Source: Lentisphaeria bacterium
GTDB taxonomy: Bacteria > Verrucomicrobiota > Lentisphaeria > Victivallales > GWF2-50-93
Direction: 5' to 3'
DNA length: 5,993 nt
Assembly: GCA_020056205.1 (NCBI GenBank)
Contig: JAGVIF010000597.1
Coordinates: forward strand, 1-5,993
Position numbers and translations under genes: made by a program. How positions within the stretch are numbered: the stretch's first letter is position 1; each line of letters begins with the position of its first letter. The notes under the pieces are model-generated. The model was not told the DNA's origin. It saw nothing but the letters and a program-made list of their open reading frames with translations, and did not search any database. This document shows positions 1 to 4,723 of the stretch, one piece after another.

Positions 1-74
1 AAGGACTGGAGTTGACAATCGAATGGATCGGAAAGAACATGGAAAGGTACAGGACAAGTGAATACATCATTTGA
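1..74 (+). CDS. legB: C-terminal end of a LegB-like NAD-dependent nucleotide-sugar 4,6-dehydratase (partial)
   Basis: The frame beginning at base 3 is open from the left edge and stops with TGA at 72-74, leaving 23 visible residues. They begin GLELTIEW and end with RYRTSEYII. A 'GL..TIEW' stretch followed by a basic/aromatic tail ending '.Y..' is how I recall LegB-type dehydratases ending (short-chain dehydrogenase family enzymes making the 4-keto-6-deoxy nucleotide sugar that LegC aminates). The aminotransferase start at 58 lies inside this tail, so the two genes overlap by 17 bases and are probably translationally coupled. The identification rests on a short tail plus the neighbour. The catalytic part, including the Rossmann glycine motif and YxxxK, lies outside the window. 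A different extended short-chain dehydrogenase/epimerase is the main alternative. Confidence 0.68.
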   Translation, partial: GLELTIEWIGKNMERYRTSEYII

Positions 75-1257
75 ACCGGGCTCCGCGCCCGAAGGATTCA
101 TCCCTTTATCCGTCCCGGTGATCCGCGGAAGGGAATGGGAATACGTCAAGGAATGCCTCGATACGGGATGGGTATCATCCGTCGGCGGTTTTGTGAACCG
201 TTTCGAAGATGGAGTTAAGGCCGTCTCGAAATCGGCAGCTGCAGTAGCTATGGTCAACGGAACGGCATCTCTCCACGTTGCCTTGAGAATTGCGGGAGTC
301 GAGGAGAGCGATGAAGTTTTGATGCCTGCGCTGACATTCATAGCTCCGGCCAACGCCGTAAGATATCTTGGCGCTTGGCCAAGATTCTTCGATGTCGATC
401 CGGAAACATGGCAAATGGACGTCGGATTGGTCTCAAGATATCTGAGGACTGATTGCGTAATGAAGGACGGCTCTCCTCACAGCCGCGACTCAGGCCGACG
501 GATACGCGCTCTTCTCCCTGTGCACATACTTGGAGCGCCGGTTGACATGACTCCTCTCCTCGAACTGGCCAGGGAATTCAGCATGAAGGTGATCGAGGAC
601 GCCACCGAAAGTCTCGGAGCAAAATATAAGGGAATCCCTATCGGCAGCCTCGGCGACATGGGATGCTTCAGTTTCAATGGAAACAAGCTGATTACTACGG
701 GAGGCGGCGGAATGCTCGTGACCGATAATGCCGAATGGGCATTGAAAGCCCGCTATCTCAGCACGCAGGCAAAGGACGATCCACTAGAATACGATCATCA
801 CGAGATCGGCTACAACTACCGCCTAACCAACATTCAGGCCGCGATAGGATGCGCCCAGCTCGAACAACTTGGCGAATATATTGCCGCCAAGCGGAGGATA
901 TTCAAGCGCTACCAGACGGAACTTGCAGATTTAGCAGGAATAAGTTTTCAGAAAACCTGCCCCGAAGGCGAAAGCATCCGCTGGCTTACAACAATTTGCG
1001 TCAATCCCGATAAATTCGGCGCCGACAGCCGCACGCTTCTCAGGCGTCTTGCGGATTCCAGAATTCAATCGCGTCCGCTATGGCGCCCTCTCTATATGCT
1101 TCCACCATACTGCGGATGCGCCGTCGGAAATATCCCTGTGGCGGAACGCCTCTATCTCGAATGTCTCAGTCTGCCTTCGTCTGTCAATCTGTCAGACAAT
1201 GACCAGGACAGGGTGATACGCGCAATGCGCTGTGCCGTAAGAGGAACGCATGCATAA
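58..1257 (+). CDS. legC: LegC-family PLP-dependent aminotransferase (nucleotide-sugar C4 aminotransferase)
   Basis: This 399-residue protein belongs to the DegT/DnrJ/EryC1/StrS fold-type I aminotransferases. It moves an amino group, usually from glutamate, to C4 of a 4-keto-6-deoxy-HexNAc nucleotide sugar in the cytoplasm. Visible hallmarks are the N-terminal FIPLSVPVIRG...DTGWVSSVG block (about residues 14-43), which is typical of the LegC subgroup, the phosphate-site NGTASLHVAL (68-77), EDATESLGA with the PLP-nitrogen aspartate D181, the FSFNGNK segment with Schiff-base lysine K210 followed by TTGGGGML, and the EIGYNYRLTNIQAAIG signature (249-264). The length is normal for the family. The start is GTG at 58, the only start codon in frame after the TGA at 13-15, with GGAAAGG at 41-47 and AGGA at 51-54 as candidate ribosome sites. 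It overlaps legB upstream by 17 bases and the transferase downstream by 8. The family and LegC-type assignment are firm; the exact nucleotide carrier (UDP or GDP) is not visible. Confidence 0.9.
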   Translation: MNTSFEPGSAPEGFIPLSVPVIRGREWEYVKECLDTGWVSSVGGFVNRFEDGVKAVSKSAAAVAMVNGTASLHVALRIAGVEESDEVLMPALTFIAPANAVRYLGAWPRFFDVDPETWQMDVGLVSRYLRTDCVMKDGSPHSRDSGRRIRALLPVHILGAPVDMTPLLELAREFSMKVIEDATESLGAKYKGIPIGSLGDMGCFSFNGNKLITTGGGGMLVTDNAEWALKARYLSTQAKDDPLEYDHHEIGYNYRLTNIQAAIGCAQLEQLGEYIAAKRRIFKRYQTELADLAGISFQKTCPEGESIRWLTTICVNPDKFGADSRTLLRRLADSRIQSRPLWRPLYMLPPYCGCAVGNIPVAERLYLECLSLPSSVNLSDNDQDRVIRAMRCAVRGTHA

Positions 1258-2863
1258 CAGTTTTATAGCCCGAGGATACCCGAATAACCTTTCCGGAGTG
1301 CTCAATTTTGGAAAGGAACAGTGGCTTGAAATATACGCTCCCCCCCTACCCGGCAAAAGGTATCAGGAGATATACGACAACATATCCTCCTCTTTCTCCA
1401 ATGTGCTGCCCTCTATGGAAAAGGATACTGTCGTCTTCTATACTGCTGTTTCCGCGTACAAGCTGATCTACGTCAGCGCAATGCATTGCTTCGCGTGGGC
1501 GAGCCTGAAAACCCTCAAGGAAAAGGGAGTAAAGACGGTACTTGACGGAAATAGCAGGATCGAAATCAATGATGCGATTGCTGATGCTGCGCCATTCCGT
1601 TGGCTAAACAAGTTCCATTCGCAGGCCAACATGAAGCTCCGCCTGCTCGAAATGATAAGAACAGTCAGGCAGAACGCAGGCATCCGCAAATCCATAGCCG
1701 GCCTCTATCCGGCCCTCGGCGGACAGGGGACATGGATCACCGGAAACCCTGCTCAGAGTGAAGTCTTAGCCTATCTTGGCGGAAGAAATAAGGATGCCCT
1801 ATGCATCCGGCCTGCGGCCTTCCCGGGAGGCTCCAGATCATCGCTGCCTCAAGACGTAAAATCATCTGTGGAGAATTTCACTGATTCTTTCCTTGACGGA
1901 ATCATCTCCAAGGAACCTTCTCTCGCAGAGTTGTTGGATGTCAGCGTCCGGAATGCCATGAAGGGAGTCCTCCTCGGCATAGCGGCGGACGTGCTCAGTC
2001 ATGAATCCCGGATCAGAAGATGGAAACGCGGAGAACTTGTCGTCACTCCCGTAGGCAACATCAGCTACAGGATTCTTGCCGCCGCATGGAGGATGTCCGG
2101 CGGAACGATCACTGCTGCAAGCCATGGAAACTCCTATCTGACAATTTTGCCGTCCAACTCGATAAACAATGGAGCCCTGCTTCTTTTTGATAAGTATGCC
2201 GTATCTTCATACGGAGAACGGGTTCTTACTGAGTTCACTAGAAGATATTTCAAGGGGCCGTTGACGTCGGATTGCGAAATCGTCATGGGTATCTCTCAAT
2301 ATCATGCGCTTTTCGAAAGGTTACAGGCCGGAACAAGACCAAACAGAATCAGGAAAATAATGGTCGTCGGATTTCCAATTGATTACCATTATTATCCGTC
2401 CCTCATAGAAAACAACTCCCATGCGTATGCTCATCTTACTTTGAGACTGATGAGAGTTCTACGCGCACACGGATATCATGTAATGTACAAGGCGCATCCG
2501 GACACAATTTCAGAGACTAAAGGCTTTTTCGACTCCGACGCAGACGAGATCATCACCGAAAATTTCACTTCCTGCCACGATAGCGCGGACTGTCTCCTCT
2601 ACATGCAACCCTACACCACATCGTTCGGATTCGGTATGATGACCAGAATTCCGGTAGTCGTACTGAATAACACGTCGTCCAGCTACTGGCATCCGGAGGC
2701 GCTTGAACTGCTCAAGCGCCGCGCCTCCTTCGTAAATGTGGACGCAGGCGACGACTCGGCGCTCCGGTTCAACGCAGTAGAACTTGTGGCTGCTGTCGAA
2801 CGATCTATCGAACTGGATGACCCGGAGATCGTCAAAAGGTTCGCTCTATGGGAGGGGGCATGA
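1250..2863 (+). CDS. Putative GT-B-like surface carbohydrate transferase
   Basis: This 537-residue soluble-looking protein has no signal peptide or clear membrane helix. The C-terminal half resembles the GT-B-type transferases of capsule and teichoic acid synthesis (KpsC/KpsS, TagF-like): a VVTPVGNIS strand (264-272), a G-T-I-T strand leading to SHGNSYLT (291-298) in the place of the usual 'QHG' motif, MVVGFP (371-376), YKAHPD (413-418) matching the 'KPHP'-like motif, and a D/S/T-rich segment ending GMMTRIPVVVLNN (462-474), like the nucleotide-binding 'ST..ea...G.P.v' region. The N-terminal 250 residues match nothing I can name. The ATG at 1250 lies inside the end of legC (8-base overlap) and is preceded by AAGAGGA at 1239-1245. 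Its position between sugar-synthesis genes suggests that it transfers the nonulosonic acid or a neighbouring glycan unit; this is inference. A C7 run (1340-1346) lies at codons 31-33. The gene is certain; the fold is likely; donor and acceptor are unknown. Confidence 0.75.
   Translation: MHNSFIARGYPNNLSGVLNFGKEQWLEIYAPPLPGKRYQEIYDNISSSFSNVLPSMEKDTVVFYTAVSAYKLIYVSAMHCFAWASLKTLKEKGVKTVLDGNSRIEINDAIADAAPFRWLNKFHSQANMKLRLLEMIRTVRQNAGIRKSIAGLYPALGGQGTWITGNPAQSEVLAYLGGRNKDALCIRPAAFPGGSRSSLPQDVKSSVENFTDSFLDGIISKEPSLAELLDVSVRNAMKGVLLGIAADVLSHESRIRRWKRGELVVTPVGNISYRILAAAWRMSGGTITAASHGNSYLTILPSNSINNGALLLFDKYAVSSYGERVLTEFTRRYFKGPLTSDCEIVMGISQYHALFERLQAGTRPNRIRKIMVVGFPIDYHYYPSLIENNSHAYAHLTLRLMRVLRAHGYHVMYKAHPDTISETKGFFDSDADEIITENFTSCHDSADCLLYMQPYTTSFGFGMMTRIPVVVLNNTSSSYWHPEALELLKRRASFVNVDAGDDSALRFNAVELVAAVERSIELDDPEIVKRFALWEGA
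2851..2858 (+). promoter_or_regulatory. Strong Shine-Dalgarno at the end of the transferase gene
   Basis: GGAGGGGG sits just before overlapping ATGATG start codons at 2860 and 2863, a good distance for initiation at 2863 (7 bases after GGAGG). It lies within the last codons of the transferase gene, as expected for a coupled downstream gene. The frame it serves closes after 18 codons, so the signal appears to be left over from a gene that is no longer intact. Confidence 0.55.
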
Positions 2864-2916
2864 TGAAAATCGGAATAATCCCAGAAAAAGCAGTTGAAAA
2901 TCGCTTTTATACTTAA
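2860..2916 (+). pseudogene. Orphan 18-codon start, possible truncated remnant of the next operon gene
   Basis: The frame ATGATGAAAATC... encodes MMKIGIIPEKAVENRFYT and stops at TAA 2914-2916. It overlaps the TGA of the transferase gene (ATGA arrangement) and has the strong ribosome site at 2851-2858, exactly the layout of a genuine next gene in this operon. The first residues, MKIGIIP, resemble the N-terminus of many cytoplasmic enzymes; CMP-sugar synthetases often begin with a similar 'M.IAIIP', but the ARGGSK motif that should follow is absent. I read it as the 5' stub of a gene cut off at the composition change near 2890-2905. A short leader peptide is the alternative. No function is assigned. 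Confidence 0.35.
2864..2903 (+). repeat. 9-base direct repeat TGAAAATCG flanking the stub
   Basis: TGAAAATCG occurs at 2864-2872 and again at 2895-2903, 31 bases apart. Each copy follows a start-like codon (ATG at 2863, TTG at 2894), so both frames read M-K-I. The second copy is where the sequence becomes A/T-rich. Short repeats of this kind can mark a deletion or recombination point, but the word is A-rich and could recur by chance. Confidence 0.4.
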
Positions 2917-2950
2917 GTATTTGATAATAAAGTTTTTATGTTTTTTACTC

Positions 2951-2971
2951 CGTCAACCTTTTGGGTTGACG
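2951..2971 (+). repeat. Perfect 8-bp inverted repeat (hairpin) upstream of the acetyltransferase
   Basis: CGTCAACC (2951-2958), a five-base loop TTTTG, and GGTTGACG (2964-2971) form a perfect stem. No T tract follows on either strand, so it does not look like an intrinsic terminator. It lies 34 bases before the preferred acetyltransferase start at 3005 and immediately before an in-frame ATG at 2972. It could affect translation or mRNA stability, act as a protein-binding site, or be a chance palindrome. Confidence 0.45.
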
Positions 2972-3004
2972 ATGACTTGCGAACATTCCAAGCAGCCTAT
3001 TACT

Positions 3005-3646
3005 ATGGAAAATAAAATAGTCATAATCGGTGGAGGCGGACACGCAAAAGTCCTTATAAGCCTGATAAAGAAAACACCTTGCTATCGTATTCTTGGCTAT
3101 ACTGATGTTTCCAACAAAGGAACCATCCTTAAAACAGAATATATTGGAAATGATTCAGTTTTAAAAAGTATAATAAAAGAACACAGGGACTGTTCTGCTG
3201 CGCTGGGGATAGGAATAATTGGCAGGGCAAACAGCAGGATGCAAATATTTACAGAACTTAAAAATACCGGATTCCTCATCCCCGCAATAATTTCTCCGGA
3301 CGCTGTCATTAACGAGGAAGTGGAAATCGGAGAAGGATCGGTCGTCTTTGACGGAGTTGTCGTCAACAGCGGCGCAAGGATATACAAAGCATGCATCTTG
3401 AACACAAACAGCACCGTGGAGCACGATTGCCGGATAGGAGACAATTCACATGTCGCCCCAGGGTCCGCTCTTAGCGGAAGCGTTTGTATAGGAAAAGACT
3501 GCCTTATCGGAACAGGGGCATCTATAATACAGGGAATTAAAATCTGCGACGGCTGTAAGATTGCCGCCGGCTCGGTAATTATAAAAGACTGCAAAATTCC
3601 CGGAATGTATGCGGGAAACCCTGCATCTCTTAAGAAACGCCTATGA
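3005..3646 (+). CDS. legH: NeuD/PglD/LegH-family sugar acetyltransferase
   Basis: This 213-residue acyltransferase has an N-terminal Rossmann-like nucleotide-sugar binding domain with the IVIIGGGGHAKV motif (5-16), then a C-terminal left-handed beta-helix of hexapeptide repeats (about 95-195: VEIGEGSVV, CRIGDNSHVAPGS, CIGKDCLIGTGAS, CKIAAGSVI) and the closing PGMYAGNPA (199-207). H140 in STVEHDC matches the catalytic-base histidine of PglD-type enzymes, and H149 lies in the following acetyl-CoA-site turn. Beside LegC and LegI its best role is N-acetylation of the C4 amine made by LegC; sialic acid O-acetylation (NeuD-like) is the alternative. ATG 3005 was chosen because family members begin just before the GGGGHA motif. 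In-frame TTG 2894 and ATG 2972 would add 37 or 11 residues of hydrophobic or unrelated sequence. None of the starts has a good ribosome site. The stop overlaps the next start (ATGA). It is more A/T-rich than the genes before it. Confidence 0.88.
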   Translation: MENKIVIIGGGGHAKVLISLIKKTPCYRILGYTDVSNKGTILKTEYIGNDSVLKSIIKEHRDCSAALGIGIIGRANSRMQIFTELKNTGFLIPAIISPDAVINEEVEIGEGSVVFDGVVVNSGARIYKACILNTNSTVEHDCRIGDNSHVAPGSALSGSVCIGKDCLIGTGASIIQGIKICDGCKIAAGSVIIKDCKIPGMYAGNPASLKKRL

Positions 3647-4644
3647 AAAAAGGTATATTCATAATTGCGGAAGCAGGGGTAAATCATAATGGTTGCATGA
3701 AAACAGCAAAAAAGCTTATTGACGCTGCTAAAGACGCAGGCGCAAATGCAATCAAATTTCAAACTTTCTCATCCGAAGAACTTGCAACATCGTACGCTGA
3801 AAAAGCGGAATATCAGAAACTTTCCGCTCCTGAAAGCAAAAATCAGCTTCAGATGCTGAAACCGCTTGAATTCGGGGAAAAAGAAAATGTTGAACTTTCA
3901 ACTTACTGCAGGAAAATGAAAATAGAGTTCATGTCTTCACCTTTCGACTGCAAAAGCGTTGATCTGCTTGACAGAATTGGCGTAAAAAGATTTAAAATCC
4001 CATCAGGAGAAATTACTAATTATCTTCTTCTGGAATACATCGCATTAAAGAAAAAGCCAATAATCCTCTCAACTGGGATGTCTACTATGAAGGAAGTTAA
4101 AAACGCGGTGAAAGTATTTTATTCAAAAGGAAATAAAATGATCGTCCTGCTCCACTGCGTAACCGAATACCCTGCCCCCTTTTCTGAAATAAACCTAAAA
4201 GCCATGTTGACCATGCAAAAGGCTCTCTCTCTTCCCGTCGGATATTCAGATCATACTGTCGGAATTGAAATTGCAATAGCGGCGGCATCTCTAGGCGCCG
4301 AAGTTATTGAAAAGCATTTGACCATCAGCAGAACTATGCCTGGCCCTGATCATAAGGCGTCCATCGAACCAAATGAGTTTTGCCGTATGGTCAATAATAT
4401 AAGAAATGTCGAAAAAGCCCTTGGGAATGGCATTAAAATGCCGGCGAAATGCGAACTTATAAATATAGGGATAGCAAGGAGAAGCATCGTAGCTTCAACA
4501 GATATAAGAAAGGGGGAGCTTTTTTCTCCTAATAATTTGACCGCAAAAAGGCCCGGCGCCGGAATATGTCCCGGCATGTTAAGAAGTCTCTTCGGCAAAA
4601 AATCAAAATTATCATTCCGGAAAAATGAACTCATAACAAATTAA
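3643..4644 (+). CDS. legI: NeuB/LegI-family nonulosonic acid synthase
   Basis: This 333-residue enzyme, close to the usual 340-350, condenses phosphoenolpyruvate with a mannosamine-type six-carbon sugar to give a nine-carbon 2-keto acid in the cytoplasm. The NeuB barrel motifs are complete: IAEAGVNHNG (8-17), IKFQTF (37-42), MLKPLEF (71-77), EFMSSPFD (95-102), KIPSGEITN (118-126), ILSTGM (141-146), LLHCVTEYPAP (169-179), GYSDHTVGIEIAIAAASLGAE (200-220, metal ligand H204), IEKHLT (222-227, metal ligand H225) and GPDHKAS (234-240). A C-terminal antifreeze-like SAF domain follows (about 277-333, RRSIVAS...KRPG). The KIPSGEITN form favours sialic/legionaminic synthases over PseI. Partner LegC and LegH genes point to legionaminic acid synthase rather than sialic acid synthase. 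ATG 3643 overlaps the preceding stop by four bases and has no clear ribosome site, suggesting coupled translation. Confidence 0.92.
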   Translation: MKKGIFIIAEAGVNHNGCMKTAKKLIDAAKDAGANAIKFQTFSSEELATSYAEKAEYQKLSAPESKNQLQMLKPLEFGEKENVELSTYCRKMKIEFMSSPFDCKSVDLLDRIGVKRFKIPSGEITNYLLLEYIALKKKPIILSTGMSTMKEVKNAVKVFYSKGNKMIVLLHCVTEYPAPFSEINLKAMLTMQKALSLPVGYSDHTVGIEIAIAAASLGAEVIEKHLTISRTMPGPDHKASIEPNEFCRMVNNIRNVEKALGNGIKMPAKCELINIGIARRSIVASTDIRKGELFSPNNLTAKRPGAGICPGMLRSLFGKKSKLSFRKNELITN

Positions 4645-4723
4645 CCTACATCGTTTATTATCAAGAACTTAGTTTAAATTCGGCTGATTGAACCGCAAAG
4701 CTTAGGTTAAAGGGAATGTCCTT
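4645..4723 (+). other. Intergenic gap with inverted repeat, no clear terminator
   Basis: This is one of only two gaps between genes in the window. TTAACCTA (4641-4648, spanning the synthase stop codon) and TAGGTTAA (4703-4710) are perfect inverted copies, and CTTAGTTTAA (4668-4677) is nearly repeated by CTTAGGTTAA (4701-4710). There is no G/C-rich stem followed by a T tract, so transcription probably reads through. No convincing -35/-10 pair was found, although the segment is A/T-rich enough to hide a weak promoter for the downstream gene. Confidence 0.4.
4709..4715 (+). promoter_or_regulatory. Shine-Dalgarno of the radical SAM gene
   Basis: AAAGGGA lies 8 bases before ATG 4724 and decides that start. 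The nearer ATG at 4716 is out of frame with the radical SAM protein. The good match contrasts with the absent ribosome sites of the two preceding genes and fits independent initiation after the intergenic gap. Confidence 0.65.

Noticed and set aside
735..1013. Plus-strand 92-codon frame inside legC
   Set aside because: It overlaps the conserved EIGYNYRLTN region of legC in another phase, and its Arg/Ser/Pro-rich translation resembles no protein family.
2904..2930. Possible promoter: TATACT (2908-2913) or GATAAT (2923-2928) as a -10 box before the acetyltransferase
   Set aside because: No -35 hexamer stands at 16-18 bases from either one; the nearest TTGAAA (2894-2899) is 8 or 23 bases away. 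In A/T-rich DNA such -10 matches are expected by chance.
2951..2971. Hairpin as a rho-independent terminator of the upstream genes
   Set aside because: The stem is not followed by a T run on either strand, so it lacks the defining second half of an intrinsic terminator.
3097..3762. Long minus-strand open frame of 221 codons opposite the acetyltransferase and synthase start
   Set aside because: It lies wholly antisense to two genes with complete family motifs, and its translation shows no recognisable domain. It is a shadow of the codon pattern on the other strand.
3643..4644. Pseudaminic acid synthase (PseI) as the identity of the synthase
   Set aside because: The KIPSGEITN motif and the LegC-type aminotransferase partner favour the sialic/legionaminic group; no PseB/PseC/PseH-like genes are present in the window.
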